NCBI GenBank assembly: GCA_038244815.1
Contig: JBBRTB010000003.1
Coordinates: forward strand, 124,001 to 188,000
Direction: 5' to 3'
Length of the DNA: 64,000 nt
Source: DASVHS01 sp038244815
GTDB taxonomy: Bacteria > Acidobacteriota > Thermoanaerobaculia > Gp7-AA8
The translations under genes were made by a program, and so were the position numbers. The number at the start of each line of letters is the position of its first letter. The first letter of the stretch is position 1. Shown here piece by piece: positions 48,496-58,618 of this stretch. The notes beneath the pieces were generated by a model. That model saw only the letters and a list, made by a program, of their open reading frames with translations, had not been told where the DNA came from and did not search any database.

Positions 48496-49140
48496 ATGCC
48501 CCTTCCGAAGAGCATTCTCTGTACAAACTGCGATCGCAGCTACCCCGAAGGGTGGAAGCGGTGCCCCTACTGCGGACACGACCCTCTCCGTGTGAAGCAG
48601 GATGCGCAGGCGCGCCGTTTCATGCAGAAGAAGCTGCAGGAGTTCGAGCAGCGGACGGGTCGGCCGCGGCGCGACGATAAGCGCCCGGCGCCACCGACCG
48701 AGCGCGGCCCCCGGCGCGAGCGGGGAGGAAAACCGAAGAGCCGTCGCGAGCGCGACCGCGACCGAGATCGCCAGCGCCCCGCCCAGCGGACGGAGGGCCG
48801 CCCGCAACCACGGCAACAACCAGAGGCACAACGGCAGCCAAAGCAGCCGCAACAACAGCAAGAGCAGCCGTCACAGCAGCCCGCGGCACCGCGAGGCCGT
48901 CGCAGACGCCGCCGCGGCGGCGCGAATCGTGATCGCGCCGCGACCGCTCAGCCGCAGTCACAACAGCCGCCGCTTCAACAGCCTCCTGTTCCCACCGAGG
49001 CCCGAGGCCCGAAGCCCGAGCCCGATGGGAGCGGAGGTGGCCGTCGCCGCCGCCGATTCCGCAAACGCCGTCGCGGTGGTGGTGGCGGTGGAAACGACGG
49101 CGGCAACCCGCCGCCACCGCCGACCCAACCCGGAAGCTAA
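48496..49140 (+). CDS. Zinc-ribbon protein with disordered Arg/Gln/Pro/Gly-rich tail
   Basis: This 214-aa protein from ATG 48496 starts MPLPKSILCTNCDRSYPEGW then KRCPYCGHDP, a CxxC-x12-CxxC ribbon. Residues 45-214 are low complexity: RGPRRERGGKPKSRRERDRD, Gln-Pro runs, poly-Arg blocks and a Gly/Pro end. The composition suggests nucleic-acid binding and phase separation. A GGCCCGA heptad array (48995-49024) has expanded in-frame as TEARGPKPEP. The promoter is shared with the divergent pterin gene. Confidence 0.75.
   Translation: MPLPKSILCTNCDRSYPEGWKRCPYCGHDPLRVKQDAQARRFMQKKLQEFEQRTGRPRRDDKRPAPPTERGPRRERGGKPKSRRERDRDRDRQRPAQRTEGRPQPRQQPEAQRQPKQPQQQQEQPSQQPAAPRGRRRRRRGGANRDRAATAQPQSQQPPLQQPPVPTEARGPKPEPDGSGGGRRRRRFRKRRRGGGGGGNDGGNPPPPPTQPGS
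48995..49024. repeat. GGCCCGA heptad array inside a coding region
   Basis: CCGAGGCCCGAGGCCCGAAG and CCCGAGCCCGA are three to four heptads within the zinc-ribbon protein gene, translated in frame. Confidence 0.7.
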
Positions 49141-49152
49141 GCGTTCTCCCCC

Positions 49153-49371
49153 GTCATTCCGAAGCCGCGAAGACGGCGAGGAATCTGGGAGGGTGGGAAA
49201 CGGCGCCCCCGCCCAGATTCCTCGCTGACGCTCGGAATGACGTGGGGGCACGCGTCATTCCGAAGCCGCGAAGACGGCGCCCCCGCCCAGATTCCTCGCT
49301 GACGCTCGGAATGACGAGGGGGCACGGGTCATTCCGAAGCCGCGGAGACGGCGAGGAATCTGGGAGGGTGG
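49153..49371. repeat. Cluster of three REP-like dyad repeats (copies E, F, G)
   Basis: Copy E (49153-49242) is complete. Copy F (49254-49315) has the same outer arms with the inner part deleted. Copy G (49328-49371) is a left half. They are separated by GTGGGGGCACG spacers and sit in the convergent gap between the zinc-ribbon and rhomboid-like genes. No gene is present in 49141-49390. Confidence 0.85.
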
Positions 49372-49390
49372 CGCGTTGGTAAGACGCTCC

Positions 49391-50296
49391 TCAGCTTGTC
49401 GTCCGCTCGGGCATTGCGCCCTCGGGCGGCGCGGCGGCGGGGCGCCTGGCCAGCAGGAAGCGCGCCGAGCATTCCGAGAACCCGTCGCAGCGGATGCAGT
49501 AGCCGTCGTTGTTCTCGGGTTTGAAATCGGCCGGCGGACAGATGTTGACGCCGCGCACGATGTCGCGTTCGCAGACGGAGATCATGCGATCGATCTCGGT
49601 GGCGTTGCCGTTGTTGGCGGCCCGCTTGATGGCAACGAAGCGCGCGGCGTTGCGGATGGCCGTGCCATCGGGCATCTCGTCTTCGTCCACGGCCTCGTTC
49701 TCGTGGATGACGATCACGCGCACGCGCTGCGAGAGAAAGAACACGTAGCTGGCGGCCGCACCGGCCAGAGCGGCCCAGTTCGAGCGCCCACCGGCAAACA
49801 CGCTCGTGATCAGCACGAGCGCGGCGATGTAAGCGATCCAGCGAATGCGCACCGGCAAGGCGCCGAAGAGATAGAACGTCTGCTGGGGATAGATCGATGC
49901 GTACACGAACAGCAGCGAGAAGTTCACGAAGTAGGATCCGAGCAGCGGAATGCCCAGGCCCGCGGCGGCGATGGCGGATCCCACCGAAGAGATGGCAAAC
50001 AACGCCAGGAAGTTCCACGTCCCCCACTCTTCTTCCACGGCCGTGCCCATGAGGTAGAGCAGCAGCAGCGTGAAGAAGAGCACGACCGGCTTCGGGAAGA
50101 CGAACCACCCCTGTCCCGCTACGGTGAACTGATAGGTGATGAGGCGCCAGACCTCGCCGCTGGCCACGGCGTTGCGCTCGAACGAGAAGAGTTGCGCGTA
50201 CTTCTGCGGGTCCTGATATTCGAGAAAGAAGAACGCGATCGCGAGGAACAGCAGGATGTAGATGCTGTTGAGATTCTGGCCTCGTGATCGGAACAT
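49391..50296 (-). CDS. Rhomboid-like membrane protein lacking catalytic Ser and His
   Basis: This 301-aa protein has about six membrane helices in the first 190 residues. SGEVWRLITYQFTVAGQGW and MGTAVEEEWGTWNFLALFAI match rhomboid L1 and helix 2 features. The GxSG helix is replaced by GSYFVNFSLLFVYASIYPQQ and the His helix by SNWAALAGAAASYVF, so no Ser-His dyad is present. A cytosolic Cys-rich tail (VCERD, NICPP, YCIRCDGFSEC) could bind metal. It is likely a pseudoprotease with a chaperone-like role, as for iRhoms or derlins; this is inference. Confidence 0.72.
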   Translation of the reverse strand: MFRSRGQNLNSIYILLFLAIAFFFLEYQDPQKYAQLFSFERNAVASGEVWRLITYQFTVAGQGWFVFPKPVVLFFTLLLLYLMGTAVEEEWGTWNFLALFAISSVGSAIAAAGLGIPLLGSYFVNFSLLFVYASIYPQQTFYLFGALPVRIRWIAYIAALVLITSVFAGGRSNWAALAGAAASYVFFLSQRVRVIVIHENEAVDEDEMPDGTAIRNAARFVAIKRAANNGNATEIDRMISVCERDIVRGVNICPPADFKPENNDGYCIRCDGFSECSARFLLARRPAAAPPEGAMPERTTS

Positions 50297-50813
50297 GCGG
50301 ACCCGTTTTCAGCGCACGACGACATGGTCGAGCCGCTCGAACTCGAGTGTAGACCCATTCACGACGCGGTGCTTCGCGGCCTGCCCGGCGCCGAGCTCGA
50401 GGACGTATTTCGCCACCGCGTGCGGCGGATAACTCGGACAGGGATCCGCTTTGCAGGGCGGCACATCGTGCTCGACGTGAACGACGCCGTGGGAATCGTC
50501 GATCCAGATCATGTCCAGCGGCACGATGGTGTTTTTCATCCAGAACGGGAAGTCTCCCGCTTCCGGAAAAAGGAAGAGCATCCCCGTCCCCTCCGGGACG
50601 TGGTCGCGGAACATCAGGCCTTGCGCGCGCGTCTCGTCGTCGGCTGCGATCTCGATGCGGACGCTCGATCCATCGGGCAGCACGACTGCCGGGCCGTTGT
50701 ACGGCGACGACAATGGAGGAGGAGGAGGAGGAGTCGTGGTCATCGGCTTCGCGCAGGCGGCGAGCAGGACGACGCAGAGCATGGCAAGCCGTGGTCCACC
50801 TGGAGAGCCGGAC

Positions 50814-52223
<1,410 letters not shown>

Positions 52224-52238
52224 GGCGCGATTATAGAG

Positions 52239-53855
52239 TCACGGCTCGGAGGCGAGCAGATCCGCGAGATCGCGGAGCTTACCCTCATCGAGATACTCAC
52301 CGGCCATGGTCGAGAGGAGACGCTCCAGGCCTGCCCGGTGGCGTTTGCGGGCAGCGTCGGGAAGACGCCAGGCACCGAACCGGACAATGCCGGCATCCCG
52401 CGTCACCCGCGGCCTGACCGTGGCCACGTGCGGCAGGCCGGGCAGCGGCACTGCATTCAGCACGCGCCGCCGCATCTCGTTCTTCCGGGCTACGACGTTG
52501 AGCACGCTCGATCGGTCCTGGTTCGGCAGGAAATAGATCGCCGAAACAAACTCCCTCTCCTGACCGATGCGCAAGGCCCGGCCGTTGCGCTGATCCACTT
52601 TTACGGGGTTCCACGGCAGGTCGTAGTGGACGACCATCCCGGCGCGTTGCAGGTTCAGCCCTTCGGCGGCGAGATCGGTGGCCACCAGAACGCCGGCACG
52701 CCCGTCGGAGAAGCTCTGGATGGCCTCGAGCGCACGCCTGCGGTCACGCCCGGTAGCGACGACGGCGCGCCGCGACAAGGCCTCGCCGATCGACGCGGCT
52801 GTGGCCGCCCACCCGGTAAAAACGATTGCTGGTTCGTCCGTCAGCAGGCCGGTGAGGATTCTCAGCTTCGTCCGCGGCGACGCGGCCATGCACATCCGCA
52901 ACGCGTCGAGCCGCACCAACTCCGCCTCGATCTCCTGAGCGCTGGCGGTTGCGCCGCCGCCCGTGAAGACGTTCCAGAACAACACCTGCTGGATGGCATC
53001 GGCGTCTTCCTCGTGCGCAAATGCCCGTCTGTATTCGCGCTTCGGCAGCGCCAGACCCTGGCGCAGGCAGTCGAGCGCGCGCTCGTAGAAACGGCGCTGC
53101 CGCCGCAGGCTTTCGAGCAGGGCGGCCTCGCTCGACTCCAGCCGCCGCCAGAGAAACTGCCTGAGGATGGCGCTCTCGCCGATCAGCGGAAACTGTAGCG
53201 AGTCGATGAGGCGGCCTGCTTCACCCTCTCCATCGAATACGTCGTAGCGAATCACCCTGGCCTCGAGCGAGCCGAATTGCAGATGGGCCGGCAGTACAGC
53301 GCGGTCGCGGCGGATGACCAGCTCGGACACGATGCGGCGGATGGAGTCGCGCCGGTCGAGATCGAAGGCCACGTCGATCGAGGGAACGCCACGACAGGCC
53401 AGGGCGTCGTCAGCAGCGATCAGATCGATGAGCGCGCGCAGGTCGCGCGGTGAGTTGCAGAGCGGAGTGGCCGTCACCAGCAGCAGGCGCGCGCCGGGTG
53501 AGCGCCGCGCCAGCGCGTCATAACGTTGCGTCCGCGGATTCCGGAAGGCATGCGCCTCGTCGACCACGATGAGCCGCCGCTCCGGCGTGGGGATTCTCGT
53601 GTCGTTGACGATGCCATCGTGGGTGAAGAGGCTGGCATTCACTCCGAATCGGCGCAGCGTTTCGTTCCACTGGGCCAGGAGCGTCGCGGGGACGATCACT
53701 TCGATGGCCGCGCCCGCGCACTCGTAGCGGCGCGCCAGCTCCGCGGCGATGAACGACTTGCCCATTCCCGGCTCGTCGGCGAGGAGCGCACCCCCGCAAC
53801 AGTCGATGATCTCCGTGGCCCGGCCGACCGCCTCGAGCTGGTGCTCAGCGAGCAC
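52239..53855 (-). CDS. SNF2-like helicase of a methylase-helicase module
   Basis: This 538-aa superfamily 2 ATPase starts at GTG 53855, inside the end of the methylase gene. Walker A is ADEPGMGKSFIAAEL (residues about 26-40), DEAH at 99-102, VTATPLCNSPRDLRALI, VLVATDLAAEGLNLQRAGMV and motif VI DQRNGRALRIGQ. It is compact, RapA-like, without nuclease or DNA-binding extras. The 11-base overlap with the methylase gene indicates a fixed stoichiometric pair. It is likely the translocase of a restriction or phage-defence system such as a minimal DISARM-like or split type ISP arrangement, though this is not proven. Confidence 0.9.
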   Translation of the reverse strand: MLAEHQLEAVGRATEIIDCCGGALLADEPGMGKSFIAAELARRYECAGAAIEVIVPATLLAQWNETLRRFGVNASLFTHDGIVNDTRIPTPERRLIVVDEAHAFRNPRTQRYDALARRSPGARLLLVTATPLCNSPRDLRALIDLIAADDALACRGVPSIDVAFDLDRRDSIRRIVSELVIRRDRAVLPAHLQFGSLEARVIRYDVFDGEGEAGRLIDSLQFPLIGESAILRQFLWRRLESSEAALLESLRRQRRFYERALDCLRQGLALPKREYRRAFAHEEDADAIQQVLFWNVFTGGGATASAQEIEAELVRLDALRMCMAASPRTKLRILTGLLTDEPAIVFTGWAATAASIGEALSRRAVVATGRDRRRALEAIQSFSDGRAGVLVATDLAAEGLNLQRAGMVVHYDLPWNPVKVDQRNGRALRIGQEREFVSAIYFLPNQDRSSVLNVVARKNEMRRRVLNAVPLPGLPHVATVRPRVTRDAGIVRFGAWRLPDAARKRHRAGLERLLSTMAGEYLDEGKLRDLADLLASEP

Positions 53856-56800
53856 CGAGCCTGCGCTCCACAAACGCCCGCAGAGGTCCGAGCGCGTCGA
53901 TCGCGTAGAGGTCGCACACGACGTCGTCCAGTTCGCCGGGCGTTCGTCCGCTGCGGTGCGCCGCACGCGACAGCCGCACGAGCTTCTCCCATTGCGGTTG
54001 GCCGGGCCCGATGCGCGGGAGCGGGAGCCGCGCCACCGTCCGGCCGAAGTATCGATAGTGATCGTCTTTCGCCCGCTCGGCCGTAGCCAGGAAGAACGCG
54101 TCCGCGATTCCGGAGTTCAGGATCGCCGAGAGCACGTAGGCCTCGTCGAGCGAGACGCTGTCGATCGAATAGAGCGTCTGGTTGGGTACGAGCGGGACGG
54201 CGTGCCCGTCGACGTGCACGATGTCCGGCAGAACCGCCGCGGCCATTCCGCGCGACACGTCTTTCCACGCCACCTTGACGCCGACGTGTTCCGGCCGCAC
54301 GAAGGCCAGACGGAATCCGCGCAGCCACTCCGGCGCGTCTTTCCAGCCCGCGGCGGGCGGCCACAGCATCCACTGCGACTGCGTCACCGTCCAACGGCGC
54401 AGATCGCGGCCGCGCACGCAGCGGCACAGCGCGAAGATGGGGATGCGCACTCCGTCGCTGCTGACCAGATGGCCGTCTTCGAGAGTGCCCTCGACGAAGA
54501 AGCGCCGGTTGTCGCCGGTTTTCACGCCCATCACGGGGCGGCGGCCGAGGGCGTCGGCGAGCGGAGGATGCTCGGCGGCGATGCGGCGCAGGATCGACCC
54601 GACCTCCGGCGGTACGAGCGACCACTCACTGCCTCCGATGGAAAGGTCGCGCTGTGCGATGGAATGAGTCGTGCCGCCGGCGGTCACACGGACGTTGCCC
54701 GCCGAGCCGCGACGAGCGATGACACCGAGCGGAAACGTGTCCGCGCTGAAGAATCGCCGCGGGTCGCCCGTCCAGTCCATGAGGTCCAGCAGAGCCAGTT
54801 GCTCCTGCGCCAACCGCCGCAGCGGCGCGGCATAGGCGGCATTCACGATTTTCGCGGGCATGAGCATCGCCATCACGCCGTCGTGATCGGCCAGGCTCAA
54901 CGCGCGCTCGAAAAACGCCAGTGAGAGATCGGGCTGATGAAACGGCACATTCCGCATGCCCCGTCCGAACAGAGCGTAGCGATCGCGGTACAAACGCCGC
55001 GAACGGGGTTCGATGCGGGCGTTGCGCACCCACGGTGGATTCCCGGCGACGATGTCGAAGCCGCCGGCGGCCACGACGTGGGCGAAGTGCACGTCGAATG
55101 AAAAGAAGTCCAGCGCACCATGCTCGATCCGGTCGAGCACCGCCCGCGTCTCGGCGATGCGCGCCTGGAGATCGCGGCAATGGAGCTGATCGACATGCCC
55201 CTCGTCGCCAAACAGATCTTTTTCCGGCGTGCTGGCGGCGGAGAGTTCCTGTTCGTCGGCATCGATGGCGCGCACGACCAGATCGCAGGCCAGCCTGCGG
55301 TCGTTCTCGCGAAGCAGCCGGGAAAGCGCCGGCCGTTCCGCGCGCGGCGCGTGCCGGTAACGCTCGATGAGATCGCGTTGCGCGCGGATGCCGCCGGCCC
55401 ATTGACGATAGATGTCGCCGCGATGGCCGCCGAGGAAGTCGACGGGTGAGAGCAACGCGTTGCCCTGGAGAATGTTGCGATCGAGATTCGGAAGCGGCGG
55501 GATCTCGTCGACCTCCGCCTCGGTCCGGGAGACGATGGCCAGCCAGAGACGCAACTCGCAGAGACGCACCGCTTCCGGCTTGACATCGACGCCGTACAAC
55601 GATCGCTCCACGATCCGGCTTCGCAGGCCTCGGGCCTCGGGGCCAGGGCCTCCAATCAGCCGCAAGGAGAGCCTCTCGATCAGATTCAGGGCTGACAGAA
55701 GGAATGCGCCGGAGCCGCAGGCGGGATCGAGGACGGAGATCTGCTCGAGGCGCTGCAGCAGCGACGGCGCTGCTTCCATCAGGTAGCGGCTCGGCTCGTT
55801 TCCGTCCAGCAGCGCAAAGAGATCGTGGCGAAGCGACGGATGCGAGCGCGTCAGCCACTCCACGATGGCGCGCGAGGTCAGAGCGTCGACGATCTCCCTC
55901 GGCGTGTAGAAGCTGCCGCTGGCCGCGCGCTCGTCCTCGGCCATGAGCGACTCAAAGACTTTGCCGAGCATCTCCGGATCGATGTGTGTGCCCGCGGAAT
56001 CGTTTTCGTCGACGCTGAAATCGAACTTCCCGAAAACATCTTCGAGCACGGAGCGCATCACCTCGTTCGACAGATGGAGGTCGTGATGGCGGCGCTCGAA
56101 CGCGGACGGCTCGAACAGACCGCCGTTCAGGTACGGGATGGCACCGAGGGCCCGGGCCGCATTGTCGCGCTCAGCACGGGGCGTGTTGAGACAGCCGAAG
56201 AACAGCGGCAGGAGCACCGTGGCGAAGAATTCGCGACCGCCGACGTGCGCGGCGTCGAAACGGTCGATCAGAAATCGCCGCTCGCGATTCAGCCAGCCCT
56301 TCTCCTGAATGAACGACAGGAACAGAAGCCGCGACAGGATCAGCAGCGCCTGCTGGCTGGCCTCGTCCTGCGACTCCTCCGGATGACGGGTGAGCAACTC
56401 GTGTGCGACGTCGCGAACGGCTGCACGAAATCGGACGAAGAACTGCCGGCCCACCGCTTCGCGATCGAGCGCCCGGTCAAAGATCCTGTTGGCGGCATGG
56501 GGATCGGCTCCGGCGATATCGAGAAGATTCAGCCGGTCGACGGCCAGCGCCGATGGGGCGCCGGGATCGAAGGAGAGACGCCTGAGCTTTCCGGTTCTGG
56601 AGAGATCGAAGAACGAACAGATAGAATCATCTGTATTAATAATGACTGATTTTGTGAGCACATTATAGTTCGCATACTCGCGCAGAAATCCGGCGATCGA
56701 ATCCGCGGCCACCGAACCGTCCAGTAGAAACAGATCGATGTTCGGCAGGCGGGCGATCAACTGGAACGTGGTCCTGCCGTTCCAGGGAACGGCCACTCCT

Positions 56801-56919
56801 CCCCGGTGCCATTCGGCCCGGTCCACGTCGACCGGCTGGACCGGATATCCGAGGTCGCGCAGAAGCTCGAGGACGGCGGCCGCACCGCGGCAGCGGCGCA
56901 ATCGTTCCGCCGTGATCAT
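53845..56919 (-). CDS. Eco57I-type N6-adenine DNA methyltransferase/restriction-like protein
   Basis: This 1024-aa protein has an N-terminal domain (1-170) of unknown fold that could be a degenerate nuclease (NIDLFLLDGSVAADSIAGFL). A helical domain includes FIQEKGWLN and FYTPREIVDALTSRAIVEWL. The SAM site is DPACGSGAF (398-406) and the catalytic NPPW is at 627-630. The C-terminal target-recognition part (about 750-1000) has QRDLSIGGSEWSLVPPE and KDDHYRYFGRTVARLPLPRI. The architecture matches type IIG and BREX PglX-like methylases. A GGCCCGA heptad insert encodes GGPGPEARGLRSR around residue 428, a probable repeat expansion in a loop. Confidence 0.92.
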   Translation of the reverse strand: MITAERLRRCRGAAAVLELLRDLGYPVQPVDVDRAEWHRGGVAVPWNGRTTFQLIARLPNIDLFLLDGSVAADSIAGFLREYANYNVLTKSVIINTDDSICSFFDLSRTGKLRRLSFDPGAPSALAVDRLNLLDIAGADPHAANRIFDRALDREAVGRQFFVRFRAAVRDVAHELLTRHPEESQDEASQQALLILSRLLFLSFIQEKGWLNRERRFLIDRFDAAHVGGREFFATVLLPLFFGCLNTPRAERDNAARALGAIPYLNGGLFEPSAFERRHHDLHLSNEVMRSVLEDVFGKFDFSVDENDSAGTHIDPEMLGKVFESLMAEDERAASGSFYTPREIVDALTSRAIVEWLTRSHPSLRHDLFALLDGNEPSRYLMEAAPSLLQRLEQISVLDPACGSGAFLLSALNLIERLSLRLIGGPGPEARGLRSRIVERSLYGVDVKPEAVRLCELRLWLAIVSRTEAEVDEIPPLPNLDRNILQGNALLSPVDFLGGHRGDIYRQWAGGIRAQRDLIERYRHAPRAERPALSRLLRENDRRLACDLVVRAIDADEQELSAASTPEKDLFGDEGHVDQLHCRDLQARIAETRAVLDRIEHGALDFFSFDVHFAHVVAAGGFDIVAGNPPWVRNARIEPRSRRLYRDRYALFGRGMRNVPFHQPDLSLAFFERALSLADHDGVMAMLMPAKIVNAAYAAPLRRLAQEQLALLDLMDWTGDPRRFFSADTFPLGVIARRGSAGNVRVTAGGTTHSIAQRDLSIGGSEWSLVPPEVGSILRRIAAEHPPLADALGRRPVMGVKTGDNRRFFVEGTLEDGHLVSSDGVRIPIFALCRCVRGRDLRRWTVTQSQWMLWPPAAGWKDAPEWLRGFRLAFVRPEHVGVKVAWKDVSRGMAAAVLPDIVHVDGHAVPLVPNQTLYSIDSVSLDEAYVLSAILNSGIADAFFLATAERAKDDHYRYFGRTVARLPLPRIGPGQPQWEKLVRLSRAAHRSGRTPGELDDVVCDLYAIDALGPLRAFVERRLGAR
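55625..55650. repeat. GGCCCGA-type heptad insert inside the methylase gene
   Basis: CAGGCCTCGGGCCTCGGGGC is about three heptads inside the methylase reading frame, translated as GPEARGL. Confidence 0.65.
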
Positions 56920-56933
56920 GGCCCGGCCTCGAC

Positions 56934-56939
56934 TACACT
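56934..56939 (+). promoter_or_regulatory. -10 box (TACACT), leaderless-type
   Basis: TACACT lies six bases before the GTG at 56946. It is in the 26-base divergent gap with the methylase gene. Confidence 0.45.
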
Positions 56940-56945
56940 CACGCC

Positions 56946-58616
56946 GTGCCGGTCCGCTGGGCTTACCTCAAGCGCGTGCTTGCAGGAGCGATTTTCGGGA
57001 TGTACATGGCACTCCTGCTGTACTTCCTGAACCCCCAGATCGACATCGCGCCGCTGCGGCTCGTGGCGGTGACGCTGGTCTACGCGACGATCTGCGGGTT
57101 GCTGTTCGGCACGGCGCTCTGGCTGCTGCGCTTCGTTCGGGTCAGGGTCTTCGGCAAACCGGAGACGGGCGGTGAGTACCGCGCGCACGGATTCGGATTC
57201 GCGGTTCTGGCGGCGTTCCTGTCGGCGTTCATCTACTGGATCCACCTCACCAACCTGCGCATCTATCTCCCGGTTGGAGCGGTGCGCGTGCTCAACAAGG
57301 CCACCATCGTCATCACGGTCACCGCGTTCGTACTGCTGATCCTCTGGCTTCTGGAGCGCAACGCCGACCGTCGCGGATCGCGCGCGATCTTCGTGACCGG
57401 CGTCGCTCTCATCATCGTGTCCTCGTTCTTTCTCTATCAGCGCCGCGAGAGCTACCGCACCGAGAAGAGGAACGTCGTGGTCGCGAACATCGGCACGGTG
57501 GCCGGAAGGCGGCCGCTGATCGTGATCGCCATCCGCAATCTCCCTTACGACTGGATCCTGACGATGTCGGGCGAGGGGCTGCTTCCCTATCTCGACCAGT
57601 CGGCGAAGAGCGCGTACTTCACGCGCATCGAGCCGTTCCCGACGACGAGCCCCAAGGCTCTGTGGGCCTCGCTGGCCACGGGAAAGCTGCCCTATCGCCA
57701 CGGCGTGACCGGACAGTTCTCGTATCGCACGCCCCTCAACAGCGCCGATCCCGCGGAGCGCTTTCTCCTTCTCCCCAGCGGCATCGGCTTCGAGGCCTGG
57801 GGTCTCATCCCGCCGGTCAAGCGCATCTCCGCGCAACTTCCCGCCGGAGACGCCCTCCCTTTCTGGACCGCGTTCGAGCGGCTTTCGCTGCGCTCCGATC
57901 TCATCAACTGGCCGTCGTCGGTTCCCACCGGTGCGACGCATGTCGTAACCGACGAGGCTCTGCGCGCCCATCTCCGCGCCCCGCAGACAGACATCGGCGA
58001 GATCGCCCAGCGGTTTGATGGAACCGGTGCGGCCCGGCGGCGCATCGTCGACGGACTGGCCGCCGATCTGGCCGCCATCAATGTGGCCGGCCAAGATCGC
58101 GGATTCGATCTGCGGGTGATCGCCCTGGAAGGGTTCTCGGAGGCGCAGAAGGCGCTGCACATCTTCACGAACGACCTGCCGCCGCGCTCGTCGATGAAGG
58201 GCGATGCTCTGCGCGCCTACGCACAACAGCTCGACCGCATGCTCGAAGGGATCGCCCGCGCCAATCCCGATCACATCATCGTGGTTTGCTCGCCATCGGG
58301 TGTGGTGCCACCGGCGCTCCCCGCCACGGCCTGGTCGCTCGCTGTGCAGGAGTTGAGCAACGACGATCCCGGCGCCGACGACGGTTTCCTCCTCATCACC
58401 GGCCCCGGCCTCGCCCACAACACGAACCCCGAATCGGCCGTCGTCGTCGACGTCGTCCCCACCGTCCTCTTCGCCGCAGGCCTTCCGGTCGGCCGCGACA
58501 TGGACGGCCGCATCCTCACCGAGGCCTTCAGCGATCCATTTCTGCGCGAGACGAAGCTCTCGGCGATCCAGACGTACGAGGCCGAGCAGCTCGTCGTCCA
58601 TCGTGGCAGTACGTAG
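56946..58616 (+). CDS. Membrane-bound alkaline-phosphatase-superfamily protein
   Basis: This 556-aa protein has five predicted N-terminal membrane helices (AGAIFGMYMALLLYFLNP, VAVTLVYATICGLLFGTALW, ATIVITVTAFVLLILWLLE among them). A periplasmic domain follows with a phosphodiesterase-type nucleophile region (EPFPTTSPKALWASLATGKL then PYRHGVTG), where a Thr serves as nucleophile. The end is VVDVVPTVLFAAGLPVGRDM. The first metal Asp expected before the domain (V-x-x-D) reads VIAIRNLPYD, which is atypical. It may act on phospho-glycans or lipids. It is convergent with the pseudopilin gene, only two bases apart. Confidence 0.78.
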   Translation: MPVRWAYLKRVLAGAIFGMYMALLLYFLNPQIDIAPLRLVAVTLVYATICGLLFGTALWLLRFVRVRVFGKPETGGEYRAHGFGFAVLAAFLSAFIYWIHLTNLRIYLPVGAVRVLNKATIVITVTAFVLLILWLLERNADRRGSRAIFVTGVALIIVSSFFLYQRRESYRTEKRNVVVANIGTVAGRRPLIVIAIRNLPYDWILTMSGEGLLPYLDQSAKSAYFTRIEPFPTTSPKALWASLATGKLPYRHGVTGQFSYRTPLNSADPAERFLLLPSGIGFEAWGLIPPVKRISAQLPAGDALPFWTAFERLSLRSDLINWPSSVPTGATHVVTDEALRAHLRAPQTDIGEIAQRFDGTGAARRRIVDGLAADLAAINVAGQDRGFDLRVIALEGFSEAQKALHIFTNDLPPRSSMKGDALRAYAQQLDRMLEGIARANPDHIIVVCSPSGVVPPALPATAWSLAVQELSNDDPGADDGFLLITGPGLAHNTNPESAVVVDVVPTVLFAAGLPVGRDMDGRILTEAFSDPFLRETKLSAIQTYEAEQLVVHRGST

Positions 58617-58618
58617 CA

